A stretch of 64,000 bases of DNA, taken from the NCBI GenBank assembly GCA_018894105.1, contig CM032123.1:22979744-23043743 (forward strand). Direction: 5' to 3'. Below, in pieces: positions 11,626-22,535 of this stretch. The position numbers and the translations under genes were made by a program. The notes below the pieces were generated by a model. It ran no database searches. It saw nothing but the letters and a program-made list of their open reading frames with translations, and had not been told where the DNA came from. This DNA is from Jacaranda mimosifolia. Its lineage: Eukaryota; Streptophyta; Magnoliopsida; Lamiales; Bignoniaceae. How positions within the stretch are numbered: the first letter of the stretch is position 1; the number at the start of each line of letters is the position of its first letter.

Positions 11626-13010
11626 TAGTTTCTCCACACCTAAAACCCCACAGCAAAATGGTGTTGTCAAAAGAAAGATCGTGTAATGATTTAAATGGAT
11701 AGAACTATGAATAATGAGTACAATCTACCTAAATCATTCGAGAGAGAAGCTATGAATACTACATGTAATGTGTCTAATAGAGTTCTTCTTAGACCTATCT
11801 TGAACAAAATCCCATTTGACATTTCGAGGGGTAAAATCCCTAATATTTCATACTTGAAAGTCTTTGTTTGCAAATGATTTGTCCTAAATGATCATGATCC
11901 TATTACAAAATTTGATTCTAAAGTGGATAAAGGAATATTTGTTGGGTATTCTGTGAATAGTAAGGTACATATACTTGCAGCAACAGGAAGAAAGTTGTTC
12001 AAGAGTCAATATATGTATCTTTTAATGAAACTAACCCTCTTGAAGCTAAGGAACACTCGAGCAAGGATGATACAAATATTATTCCCCTTATTACAATCAA
12101 TGAAAGAAGATTGGAAGTAAGGACTGAACATGAGATCAAAGAAGAAGAAAGCTCTCCTTTTAGATAACTATAAGAGAATACTTGCAAAGAAGTTGTTGAT
12201 GCAAGTACTATAACAATAAGAAAATTTCATCAGGCATCAAGTCATCCCTCATCACAAGTCATAGCAAGCATAAAAGAGGGAGTAAGAATGAGATCATCCT
12301 TAAGACAGAAAGAAGATGAAATGGGAAATTGTGCAATCCTATAAATGATTGAGCCAACAAGTGTTGAAGAAGCCCTCAATGATAAATCTTGGATAGATGC
12401 TATGAAGGAGGAGCTAGCTCAATTTCAAAAGAACAAGGTTTGGAATCTTATTGAAAGACTGGATGACCATCCACTCATTGGAATGAAATGGATATTCAGA
12501 AACAAACTCAATGAGGATGGAAAAGTTTTGAGACACACTAACAGCCAATGACTATAGTCAAGAAAAAGGAATTGATTATGATGAGACATGTGCACCGGTT
12601 GTGAGATTGCAATCTATTCATATGTCACTCACTTTTGCATCTCATAAACATTTTACACTATCAAGTGGATGTTAAAAGTGCCTTCTCGAACAAATTCATC
12701 AACAAGGAAGTCTATGTTAAATAGCCTCCTGACTTTCAGAGAAAAGAAATTCCTTATCATGTTTACAAACTCACCAAAGTGCTCTACAGTTTGAAACAAG
12801 CTTTGCGAGCTAGGTATAAAAAGGTTGAGTAAGTTTTTGATAAACAGGGGATTTTCAATGAAATTTGCTAAAAAGATGAAAGAAGAATTCAAAATGATCC
12901 TTATGGGTGAGCTTAGACAGTTAGTTGGTTTGCACGTGAAGCAATCTGATAAAGACAATTTCATTTGCCAATCAAAATATGAGAAAGTCTACTATTGTTC
13001 TAATTTTTTT
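11626..13010 (+). pseudogene. Fragment of a second copia pol (copia-2, SIRE-like): integrase end and RT
   Basis: Starts abruptly at the copia-1 LTR end inside the integrase (FSTPKTPQQNGVVKRK), continues through FDSKVDKGIFVGYS, then the RT start (EPTSVEEALNDKSWIDAMKEEL, GMKWIFRNKLNEDGKV). Further on it reads RLSKFLINRGFS followed directly by KFAKKMKEEFKM and GELRQLVGLHVKQ. In intact relatives a segment of about 40 residues with the YVDD motif lies between these two parts, so the polymerase core is deleted at about 12846. Many stops. Copia-1 probably inserted into this element, whose 5' half would then lie left of the window. Confidence 0.8.
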
Positions 13011-13241
13011 TAATTACTTTATTACTGGGTAACTTCCTTTTTAATATCTTTGTTGAAAAGGGAAGATACCCAATAACAAATTAATTAAAAAAATATTAAA
13101 ATAGAAATTAATGAGACATGGGTTAGTATAGCTTACTATACAAATTATTATCTTTTTTTATCAGTCTAGAAAATGTCAAATTTAAATATGTTATTCCATT
13201 CTATTCTTGAACTCAATGCATAGTATAGTAGTCATGCTAGT

Positions 13242-13657
13242 TAGGAGTGTAAATGAATCGAACTCGAAAAAAATTTTGAGCACGAACTCGAGCTCGAGCT
13301 CGCAAGCTCAGTATTAATCGAGCTCGACCTCAAGCCAAGCTCAGTTCAGCTCAATAAAATCTAATTATTAATATATAATAATTATTTAATATTAAATATA
13401 TAGTATTTAAAAATAGAAAAAAAAGTAAATTATTAATATAACTAGTTATTTAATTAATATATAGAAAGTATTTAAAAAATATAAGTAAATTATTAATATA
13501 TGATAATTATTTAATTAATATATAAAAATATTTATAAAAAAAAAAAGCTTACGAGGCTTGTGAGCTTTTGAACAACTAAATCAAGGCTTGAGTTCGACTC
13601 ATTATAGAGCTCAAATCGAGTTATAATCAAGTCGGCTCAACTCATCTTACACCCCTA
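13242..13657. mobile_element. hAT-like non-autonomous element, GAGCTC type
   Basis: 416 bp with ends TAGGAGTGTAAATG and CTTACACCCCTA (imperfect inverted repeats), flanked by an 8-bp duplication ATGCTAGT/ATGCTAAT (13234-13241 and 13658-13665, one mismatch). Both ends are filled with GAGCTCG-type words; the middle is AT-rich. No coding sequence. Copy B of the duplication lacks it, which confirms an insertion. The 8-bp duplication suggests hAT transposase. Confidence 0.85.
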
Positions 13658-13665
13658 ATGCTAAT

Positions 13666-15361
13666 TTATATTTATGTTGAGGCAGATCATATATTATATT
13701 ATGGAAGTAAAAATTTGATAGTTGTCATCACTTCCATACTTAAACCATCTATTTACAAATTTGACAACATTTGCTACACTCAATCTTTGCTCAATATATT
13801 TTATTTCATGACCAAACAGTCTTCAGAAATGAAATGATTATACATTTTTCAGTAATTTGTTTTTCAGAAAACATCAAAGCATTTTCCAATTGATATAAAT
13901 TTTTTCATAAATTTCATGTATATGCCTAACAATTAATGGAAAAGATTACAATAAGTTCAACAATTTGGTAGATATAGTACTATAAGTAGTGATGACAACT
14001 CATTAGGACCAAATATTAGTAATTTAGACCATATTCTCATGATTAACTTTAAAGAGTATCCATATAGGCTTTTTGCATTAATGTTAGAACTAATTGTAAT
14101 TTAGACAGTATTATTCATCGCATTAGATTGCAATAATAATAGTTAGGTTTTACAAGAATTAAATATTCATAATCTAGACCATATTTCCATTATAATTAAA
14201 GTGCATGATCCATGCCGCATTATAATTTCATCACCACACTAAATCCTAAGCAGAAGATTGGCAAATCACATATATTTTGTACAGTATTTGTTAGAATTAA
14301 ATATTTGCCATTTAGAGCAATTCTCTTTCGTATTGGAGGGAGTATGCAATCTTATTTATACCTTCATCTGTACGAAGACATAATATACGGATTTAGACTG
14401 TCTTCCTTAGTAATAAATTGATAAAACCATACAATTTTACATATTATTTTAGATATTGCAATATTATAACCAAATTAAAATTGTTTGTCGAATAGAGTAT
14501 TTATGAGCTTTTAGTTTTGCCCTTAATATGCGACATTGCGCCACATTCAGTGAATGGACCATATATGATTAATCAATTATTGATTTTTAACATTACCAAG
14601 AATAAACAACACAATTTCAATTTCTTATTGTGAGTTGATTATTATGAATAAACAATTATTTCCATTTAAAATTAATTTTTATTTTCTTCACAATTCTAAG
14701 CACAACCTAAAATAACTGAGTAAAGTTACAAACTTTGTTGGATTTTACTATTATTTTATTATCGAAAGATGACGTCTAATCATCTCCAAATTAAATTAGC
14801 ACATGGTAATTAAATCAAATTTCAAGAATATGATGCAGGATCAATTTTGTCATAAAGTTCTAATCAAGGTAAATTCCATACTGAAAATAGAAGTAACAGA
14901 TCCCTAATTCAAGAACACACTAAGTTAAAAGAACAACTCGAGTAAAAAAGTGACTAAACATCCCTCTTTAGTTAACTTTAGGAGCATTTATAGGCTTTGG
15001 ATTAAAGTTTTAGGTCCAAACAATGTTAACATCATAAGTGTATTTCTATGTGTGAAAGTCTATCATACTAAGGAGGGCATTCCAAATAATAATTTTACCA
15101 AACTAATCTTTAGTAGTATTTTAGTCGTATCATGCAACCCCTAACCTCTGAGTAGAAATTTTAGTTGGAAGTAGAGAATAAAGCTCATTTATAATTTATT
15201 ATTAATTTCATTCAGTTATTTATCGTCAATTTTCACATTAATATTTTTCCAAGAACAAATTTGAACTTAAATTATTTTTTTCATTTGTGTTAGATTACAA
15301 ATGGTTGGTGGCTTTCATCAGGTTCTGGTATTAATTCCACAAAGTAAGAAACTCCCGCCTT
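13666..15361. other. AT-rich non-coding DNA of copy A
   Basis: No credible gene on either strand. Short open frames (for example near 14212, 14950 and 15362) lack any family pattern and have no counterpart in copy B, whose matching sequence is interrupted by stops and insertions. Confidence 0.6.
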
Positions 15362-15757
15362 ATGTTGGTTCTCTCAAAAATTTACTTCTTCCAAAAGCCA
15401 GAGTCAATGAGGTCCAAACATAAGTTCCCACATTTTTCTTTCTCTCTCTTCTCACATTTTTGCTTTTTCCTCCCTAATAGGTTTTTTTTATTTTTTACTT
15501 CATTAGGGTGGATTTCACAAAAATACAATACCATGTGGAGAAAAATTGTGAGTTATGGAGGGAGTTCCAAACAAGGTACAAAATCACAGAGGGAGAGAGT
15601 GAAGGAGGCAAGAAGCAAAGTGCAGCTAACCTAAGGTTAGTCAAGCTCCTTGGCGATCGACCAATTTTGCCTACGTAATGCATAGATTTGGCCAACTTAG
15701 GTTTGGCCATACATTGGTGGTCACTACTTGTGTGGCATTCATGGTTCATCAAAGTTT

Positions 15758-16320
15758 AAGCACAGGGGAGTCTGTGCTAGTTTGTGTTTTTGAGTCAGAG
15801 TCAAAGTCAAAGTTAATATATATCAAAGTCAAGAGTGAGGAAGAGTCCTCTAAGACGACTTTGACAAAGGTTGTCTGTTAAAATGTGAGTCACCAGTGTA
15901 ATAGGGTACCTACTTCTGAAAGCAACTTTGGAAAAGGTAGTGTTTAAGTTGATGGTGAATTTTAGGGAACTCCAACTATTGTATCTAATGATTGATTTGC
16001 TTGAGGCGCATAAGCTTAGACTTCTTTGAGAGTGAAGTGCGTGGTGTCCAGCTTGAGGGGTAATTTACATTTTTACTAATTACGTCAATAATAGTTTCCC
16101 GATTCCTCCCAGGCCCCTTGTTTTTCGATGAACTTATTAGTTACAGGTTATGCAGAAGTTAGTTTTTTCTGAATTCTTTCATGTACTTTGATGGATGTCG
16201 CTATCATCTCTTCGAGTTACGACTCCCTATTACTATAGATAGTTTTCATTTCCTCCTCATAATTGGGCATGCTCCTTGGGAGGCCTTTTCCACTTTTTCT
16301 CTAAGTTAGGTTGAAGGTTC
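15758..16320. other. Left part of an insertion into copy A
   Basis: Homology to copy B stops at about 15757 and resumes at about 20966. The intervening sequence, apart from copia-3, is about 0.9 kb (15758-16315 and 20620-20965). Short stretches read like worn protein (around 16190-16290, LRLPITIDSFHFLL), loosely like a plant retroelement extra ORF, but no frame is sustained. GGTTC at 16316-16320 is the left target duplication of copia-3. Confidence 0.5.
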
Positions 16321-16524
16321 TATGGAGAAAAAAATGTATTTTCTTCATATATTAAACTGATGGACAAGTACATGATTTGATAGGAGCTACAAAGAACTAA
16401 AAAAGGAAAAGATATATAGCCTATTTTACATTGTTGACTGCTCCCAAAAAATCAGCCATAGTTTATAGCTAATCAATCTCTAAAGATCTGCCATAATCTC
16501 CCACAAATCACTCTTCTTTCCACA
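16321..16524 (-). repeat. 3' LTR of copia-3
   Basis: On the minus strand it starts TGTGGAAAGAAGAGTG and ends TTCTCCATA. The terminal CA has become TA in both LTRs, so this was inherited by the element rather than mutated after insertion. Confidence 0.93.
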
Positions 16525-16541
16525 CTCCCCCTCAAGCTGGT
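16525..16541 (-). other. Polypurine tract of copia-3
   Basis: Minus strand reads ACCAGCTTGAGGGGGAG and abuts the 3' LTR. This is the classic copia plus-strand primer. Confidence 0.9.
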
Positions 16542-16649
16542 TTGAATATGTCTTCCATTGCCAGCTTGCCAATCAACTTCTCAAATTATTTTTTAGGTAA
16601 TCCTTTCGTAAGAACATCTACAATCTGTTCGCCGGTGGGTAAATAAGTC

Positions 16650-16900
16650 ATGCAAATCTGTCCACTCTATATCTTTTCTTTGATGAAGTGCTTGTCTACC
16701 TCGACATGCTTAGTTCTATTATTGAGAACAAGATTATGGGCAATTGAAATTGTAGCCTTGTTATCGCAATACACTTTTATGGGAGAATTACTTCCAATCA
16801 TTAGTTTATCTAAAATCCTTTTGATCCACAACACTTCACAAATTCCATGAGCAACTGATCTAAATTTAGCTTCTGCATTGGTTTTTGCCACTACATTTTG
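16650..16900 (-). pseudogene. copia-3 RNase H
   Basis: Minus-strand frame 16891-16667 carries the RNase H end: ...AEAKFRSVAHGICEVLWI, then YCDNKATISIAHN (catalytic Asp in CDN) and RTKHVEVDKHFIKEK, all standard copia residues. The first part of the domain is in other frames upstream. The RNase would remove RNA from the RNA/DNA hybrid; this copy is not expressible as one protein. Confidence 0.88.
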
Positions 16901-18060
16901 TTTCTTGCTTCGTCAAGTGACAAGATTTGCTCCAACAAAAGTGCAATATCCCGATGTTGACCTTCTGTCAATTATGCTTCCAGCCCAATCCGCATCTGTG
17001 TATACTTAAATTCGTAGGTGACCATGCCTTTCAAATAATAGGCCCTTCCCAAGTGAACCTTTTAAGTTTCTTAGAATTCTGTAAACAGCTTCAAAGTGTT
17101 ATGAGCCTAGAGAGTGCATAAATCAACTTACCATGCTCACTGCAAAAGCTATGTCAGGACGAGTATGGGATAAATAAATTAGCCTCCCAACCAACCTTTG
17201 GAACTATTCTCTTTTCTTAACTTCTTTTGGTTTAGCATGTTGGAGCTTCACATTAGGATCAATCGGTGTTTCTGCAACCCTGCATTCGAGTAGACCTATC
17301 TCTTTAAGAAGATCCAATACATGTTTCCTTTGAGATACAAAGATACCTCTTTTAGATCTAGCGAACTCCATTCCTAAGAAGTATTTTAAGGCTCATAAAT
17401 CCTTAATCTTAAAGTCCTCTACAAGAACCTTCTTAAGTCTTTTGATCTCATCAAGATCATCACCTGTTATTATAATATCATCAACATAAACAATCAAAAT
17501 AGCAATTTTTTTCTCTCAAGAATGCTTATATAACATGGTATGATCTGCTTGGCTTTGTGTGTATCCATGGGCCTTTATAGCTTTTCAAAATGCTCAAACC
17601 ATGCTCTAGGAGATTGTTTAAGTCTGTACAACGACTTCTTCAATCTGTACACTTTCCCTTCACCAAGACTCTTCTCAAAACCTAGTGGTAGATTCATAAA
17701 GACCTCATCTTCTAACTCCCCATTAAAAAATTCATTCTTTACATCTAATTGGTGTAAAGGCCAATCAAAATTAATTGCTAAGGAAAGCAGGACACGGATT
17801 GAATTAATTTTTACAACTAGAGCAAAAGTTTTCTAGTAATCAATTCCATGTATCTGTGTGAATCCTTTAGCCACTAATCGTGTTTTATACCTCTGTATGC
17901 TACCATCAGCTTTACACTTAACTGTAAACACCCATTTACATCCTACCACTTTTTTTCTCTTTTGGTAGATCTACTATCTTCTAGGTTTTATTCTTTTGCA
18001 AAGCGTTCATCTCTTCTAAAACTGTTGTTTTCCAATTAGAACTATCTAAGGCTTCCTAAA
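16901..18060 (-). pseudogene. copia-3 reverse transcriptase
   Basis: The minus strand shows the polymerase motif AILIVYVDDIIITG, with YVDD encoded at 17477-17488, and flanking pieces of copia RT (LKKSLYRLKQSPRAWFE-like at about 17570-17660, DVKNEFFNGELEDEVFM-like at about 17690-17750). Several in-frame stops and frameshifts lie between them. The active-site motif itself is intact. Confidence 0.85.
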
Positions 18061-18327
18061 TGGTTCTGGGAATAAATAGATTAGAGATACTTGAGATAAA
18101 AGATTTATGAGTAGTATAAAGACGATGGTAAGACACATATTTAGCAATAGGATGCTTGGTACAATTTTGGACTCCTTTCCTAAGTGCTATAGGAACATCA
18201 AGATCAGCAATAGCAGGATTCAAAGTAAGGTTGTCAGAATTACCTGAAGTGGTGATGAACTATCGCCCGAAGATAGTGATCGGTCTTGTGCTAGAGTGGT
18301 AGATATATCTTTACTCTAATGAGTACC

Positions 18328-19400
18328 TCACCTAGAATAAGCACAGAGCTCTAAGGTAGGTTTAATATGTTCATGTCCTAGTATTTCTCCCCCTGTTTGT
18401 ACATCTTTTATGTTTGACATAGGAGGATTATTAGTTTCTTGACCAGTATAGGGAGGTAAAAAAATGTTAGACAGAGGAATAGAAGTTTCCCAAAACTGAT
18501 CTACATTTCCTATCTCCCCCTGAAGATAGTTTTTTCTGAAATATGGTTGGTTTTCAACAAAGGAAACATCCATACTTACAAAAAACTTTTTTGTTTCAAG
18601 ATTATAACACTTATATCCCTTTTTATTTGGTGCATATCTAATAAATACACACTTTTCTGCTCTATGATCAAGTTTAGAACAGAGTCTGCTGGAGATGTAG
18701 ACAAAGGTAGTGCACCCAAAAACTTTTAAGGGTAAATAAAAAAAAAGCTTGCATTCAAGAAAATACCTTTTAAAACACTCTAGAGGAGTTGTATATTTTA
18801 ACACACGAGTAGGCATCCTATTTATTAAGTAGCATGTTGTTAAAATAGCATCCCCCCATAAGTATTTTGGTACGTTCATTGAAAACATAATAGCACGAGC
18901 AACTTCAAATAAGTTCTTATTTTTTCTTTCTGAAATCCCATTTTGTTGAGGAGTGTCACTACAAGTAGATTGGTGTTGAATCCATTTCTCCTTTAAAAAA
19001 CTCCCTAACAACTAATTAAAATATGCTCTTCCATTATTAGAATGAAGAATCTTTATTTTGGTTTGAAATTGAGTTTCAACCACATGAAAAAAATTCTTAA
19101 AAGATCTTCAACTTCAGATTTATCATTCATCAAGTATATCCAACATAGACAAGTATGATCATCTATAAAAGTTACAAACCATTTTTTTCCTAAGTACGTG
19201 GTAAATCTTGAAGGTCTCCACACATCACTATGGATTAAATTGAAAGGTTTTGAAGCACAATATGGTTTTGGATTATAAGTAGAACGATAGCTTTTGGATA
19301 ACAAACAACTTTCACATTTAAAAGAAGAACAATCCACACCTTTAAATAATCCTAGAAACAAGTATTTCAAATATGAAAAACTAGGATGTCCTAATCAAAG
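18328..19400 (-). pseudogene. copia-3 integrase
   Basis: Two minus-strand frames cover the domain. 19370-19053 has the zinc-binding cysteines (CESCLLSKSYRS) and the first catalytic Asp (LIHSDVWRPSR) plus FIDDHTCLCWIY. 19011-18328 (227 codons) starts in the segment with TPQQNGISERKNKN, which holds the catalytic Glu region, and runs through PKYLWGDAI and the C-terminal VFGCTTFVYI..LDHRAEKCVFI. The part with the second Asp lies in the broken junction (about 19012-19052). The family function is cDNA insertion. Confidence 0.88.
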
Positions 19401-20072
19401 ATGCCAAATCATAATTTTTTCACGAAAAGAAAGAGAACACATACTAGTACCAAAGCCTTGAGCTTGTTTATTTTGGAGAAAGTTATCATCAAAGTGGCAA
19501 AGACCATCCACAATTCTAGCACTGCTAATCATCATCCTCGTGCTTAAGTCCTGGAATTCACAACAAGAATTAGAGAAAACAACACGGCAATTAGAATCTT
19601 TAGATAGTTGACTCACTGATTATAGGTTACATGCAAGATTAGGAACATGTAGAACAGATTTTAAGGTTATGTGCTCTGAGATTTTTATAGATCCTTTTCC
19701 TGTAATGGGTGAGAAATTTCCGTCTGCAATTCTGACCATTTTATTATTAGAACAAGGTGAGTACGAAAAGAAAAGATGGTAATGATTTGTCATGTGGTCT
19801 GAAGCACCTGAATCAATGATCCAAGGTGTTGAAAGAGAATGAGACGAAAAAACACTAGACTCTCTACCTGTCTGAGCCAAAGAACCAGCAGGAGTACCAG
19901 ATAAAGAATTAGTTTTAAGCAGCTTTAAAAGTTGATCAATCTGCTCTTTACTAAAAGGGACTAAATCGGCTTCATTTGCACGAGCAATTTTGTCTCCAAT
20001 CTTCATATGGTGGATGCGATTTTCAGTCACTCTAAAGGAAGAAGGGGCTATGTCACAGGTAACTTCTGACAT
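19395..20072 (-). pseudogene. copia-3 Gag tail and protease
   Basis: Minus-strand frame 20072-19620 (150 codons) begins with a Gag C-terminal piece and contains the aspartic protease motif WIIDSGASDHMT with an intact Asp-Ser-Gly (codons 87-89, about 19806-19814), then HVPNLACNL. A single stop separates it from the continuation SVSQLSKDSNCRVVF (19616-19395). The Gag N-terminus and zinc knuckle are absent between here and the PBS, so the element could not make its own particle. Confidence 0.85.
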
Positions 20073-20182
20073 TATGAGAGATTAGGTCTTTCCTTAGAAT
20101 CAGTCCAAGAATATGCACAGAAAAGAAGACAAAAAAAAGTGTGCACTACAAAGTCAGGAAAGAAGTTCCTGCTCTGATGTCA

Positions 20183-20302
20183 TATTAAATAATGGACCTT
20201 GGGCCTAACTCAACCCCAAAATTTAGCTCAAGAGGTGAGGATTGCCCAAAACCATATATAAAGACCACTATTTATTTATTTCACCAATGTGGGACACTAA
20301 CA
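20183..20302 (-). repeat. 120-bp LTR/TRIM-like unit inside the copia-3 leader
   Basis: Minus strand reads TGTTAGTGTCCCACATTGG... and ends ...TTAATA, directly followed by TGACATCAGAGCAGG (20168-20182), which resembles a second primer-binding site (TGGTATCAGAGC). A related unit in the same orientation lies at 25793-25908. It looks like a short LTR plus PBS of another retroelement placed in, or captured by, the copia-3 leader. Confidence 0.6.
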
Positions 20303-20395
20303 CACCCCGCGCAAGCCCAAGAACGAACATCTGGAGCATTGAATGATATAAAATAGATGGTCCAGCAACACTGGGTAACCCAACATCGGGAATGG

Positions 20396-20410
20396 GTGGC
20401 TCTGATACCA
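20396..20410 (-). other. Primer-binding site of copia-3
   Basis: Minus strand TGGTATCAGAGCCAC, directly adjacent to the 5' LTR (20411-20614). It fits the initiator tRNA-Met 3' end. Confidence 0.95.
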
Positions 20411-20614
20411 TATGGAGAAAGAAATGTATTTTCTTCATATATTGAATTAATGTACAAGTACATGATTTTATAGGAGCTACAAGGAACTAAAAAAGAATAA
20501 GATAGACAGCCTATTTTACATTGTTTACTAATCCCAAAAAATCAGCCATAATTCACAGCTAATCAATCCCTAAAGATCTACCATAATCTGCCACAAATCA
20601 CTCTTCTTTCCACA
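20411..20614 (-). repeat. 5' LTR of copia-3
   Basis: 204 bp; pairs with 16321-16524 with about 20 substitutions and no length change. The right target duplication GGTTC follows at 20615-20619. Confidence 0.93.
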
Positions 20615-22280
20615 GGTTCCTTAAGAGAGTTATTTTCTAAAGGTCCTTGGAAAGAGATTATTCTATTCTAGGGATGATGACTTGGTTTTTCGCTACATGG
20701 AGCAACTCTCCCACTATTATACACCCTAGACAGATTCATCACAGTCTACAGGAATAGTTTAAGGACTCAAGGTTGTTTGATGCGCCATTTGATGTCCCTC
20801 ATCTATTTTCAGCTAGTACTTGAGTATTTTCATCATTGTTCTACTTTTGCAGTAGAGCATGTGTTTTTTTGTGTATTATTCTATAATGTTCTAACTTGCA
20901 TTTTTTCATTGCCCATGCAATTGGAGAGATGAGGTTTTCGTGAGAGATTTTGTGTTAGTTACAAGAATCCTAGAGGGGCGCATTTGATTCCTTTAGTTCA
21001 TCATCAAAGGTCTCCCCGTAGAGACCTTCAGAGGGCCCTGCATCTATCCTTCTGCTTCCACTCCTTGAGCGATGCTAACAAAGGTAGTGATTTAGAGATT
21101 ATCATCTCTCCAAGAAAGCAGGCTCATTAATCATCCTCCTCCCCAAGCATTCGTAGTTCCGGCTATATGAATGACTTGTTTACATATGGGTGAAAAGGCC
21201 TAGTGAGAATATTCTCATAATGACAGTTATGAGACCTCATACAATTGGGGTAGTCTGAAATGTTCAGTGAACAAAGATGACAACTGAAGTTTTATTCTTT
21301 CATGCAGCTCATGGGTCTTCTTTACAATCATGTCGGGTTATTTCATGCATTATTTATATTAGACATCAACATATTTTGCATACAATTATGCTTGCTCGAT
21401 AGAACATACTAATATCTTTTGTTTCTTGCCTTTTTGATAGGGACAAAACCTAACTGTTCAATTGGGCCACCAAGTGCAGAAAGCGTATCATAGAGATTTC
21501 CAAGCTAAAGGCAGAGTTTCAGTGGCCGACCATTCAATCTGAAAAGCTTAAGAATGAGAGAGTGTCAAGGGACAGAGATCAATGGCGAGATTACTTAGAT
21601 CAGGAAATTAAGAATCGAAAAAGTTCCTTGGGTGGTCCATCCTAAAGACTCTCCTTTACATCAACGAAGAAAGAAGGCATGAAGGAGTTCCAAGATTCTG
21701 ACACATTTAAGAGCATTGTGGTGGATAAAGTCTATGTGATTTATAAGCTAGTAATCTTAGATTGAAAGCGCGTCTCTTAGAATAATGCACGGTATTCCTT
21801 GGAAGACTTATTGTTGCTTGATTTGAGGATTTCTATAGATATACCTACAATTGCAGCTTCTATAGGCACAAAAAAAGTAACGTGGTAGATGGATCCCTAC
21901 TTCCTCATAGAGGAGTAGCTTTTCTAGTTTTTAAGCATGTTATCTTTCTTTCATAATTGTTCATTGTACTCGTTCTTTTTCTTTAGTATTGTTGCTAATT
22001 GGAGCTGTAAATCCCCATTCCTAATTTTTGCCTAGACCTAGTGGTTCTGGATGTTTCTCTCTTTTTTAGAGATTTACTTTCCTACTTGACTATGTTTTGT
22101 ATATTCTGCTCTGATTAGTTTAGCGTAATCACTTGTTCAAATTTTTCTTTGTTTTTCTTTTCTTATCATTTGCTCTAGGTAACTGTAAGATTGGGTTCAC
22201 CTAGTAAGTGTTGAATCATTTTTATGAGGTTCTCATAGAGCATAATATTTTTTACCTACTGTTAAGGCTAGTTGATCAAA
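20615..22280. other. Decayed sequence between copia-3 and the tandem array
   Basis: Homology to the end of copy B resumes at about 20966-21015 (CTAGAGG..CATTTGATTCCTT). Around 21480-21650 a plus-strand frame stays open for about 60 codons with a charged, coiled-coil-like composition (EISKLKAEFQWP, then ERVSRDRDQWRDYLDQEI), probably a worn retroelement extra ORF. No start or family motif supports a gene. Confidence 0.45.
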
Positions 22281-22313
22281 CCTCTGGTCTTGGAGTGCAT
22301 TTTATCTTGTGGA

Positions 22314-22535
22314 CTTCTTAAGATCTCATGCGGTATTAAGTCACTCTAGGGACCCCTTAGGATCTTAGGTAGAGTGAAGTTATCCTAGGGACCCATTTGG
22401 ATATCATGTAAAGTTCATCGAATGATCCCTTAGAGTCTCATGAAGAGTCAAGTTTCTTTGTGGAAACCTAAGAATCCCATGTGGAGGTAGTTTCCATAGG
22501 GTCCCTTTAGGATCTCATGTAGGAGGATCCCAACC
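22314..22535. repeat. Degenerate tandem repeat, about 37-bp unit, about 6 copies
   Basis: Units share a core of the form GG-ACCC-TTAGGATCTCATG followed by a variable AGT-rich part. Examples start near 22314, 22349, 22387, 22426, 22464 and 22500. The unit does not keep one reading frame, so it is best taken as a minisatellite. Confidence 0.55.

Larger units (their letters stand above)
13060..15757. repeat. Diverged duplication, copy A
   Basis: Blocks of this region match copy B (25980-31225) in the same order and orientation: AATAACAAATTAAT at 13075 and 25992, AAATTTGATA/CAT near 13710 and 26320, ATGATTAATCAATTA at 14565 and 27180, TAAGTTCCCA at 15421 and 30869, and AATACCATGTGG at 15524 and 30967. 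No gene is visible. The pair may be two long old LTRs of a lost element or a segmental duplication. Confidence 0.7.
16321..20614 (-). mobile_element. Complete copia retrotransposon with short LTRs (copia-3), degenerate
   Basis: 4.3-kb minus-strand element: LTRs of 204 bp (20411-20614 and 16321-16524), perfect 5-bp target duplication GGTTC (16316-16320 and 20615-20619), primer-binding site TGGTATCAGAGCCAC on the minus strand (20396-20410) and polypurine tract AGCTTGAGGGGGAG next to the 3' LTR (16525-16541). The LTRs differ at about 20 of 204 positions by direct count, so the insertion is old. The coding order protease, integrase, RT, RNase H confirms copia. Gag is mostly missing and pol has several stops. 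Confidence 0.95.

Noticed and set aside
13010..13060. Possible 3' LTR of copia-2
   Set aside because: The coding remnant ends in AT-rich DNA with no polypurine tract, no LTR start and no repeated partner.
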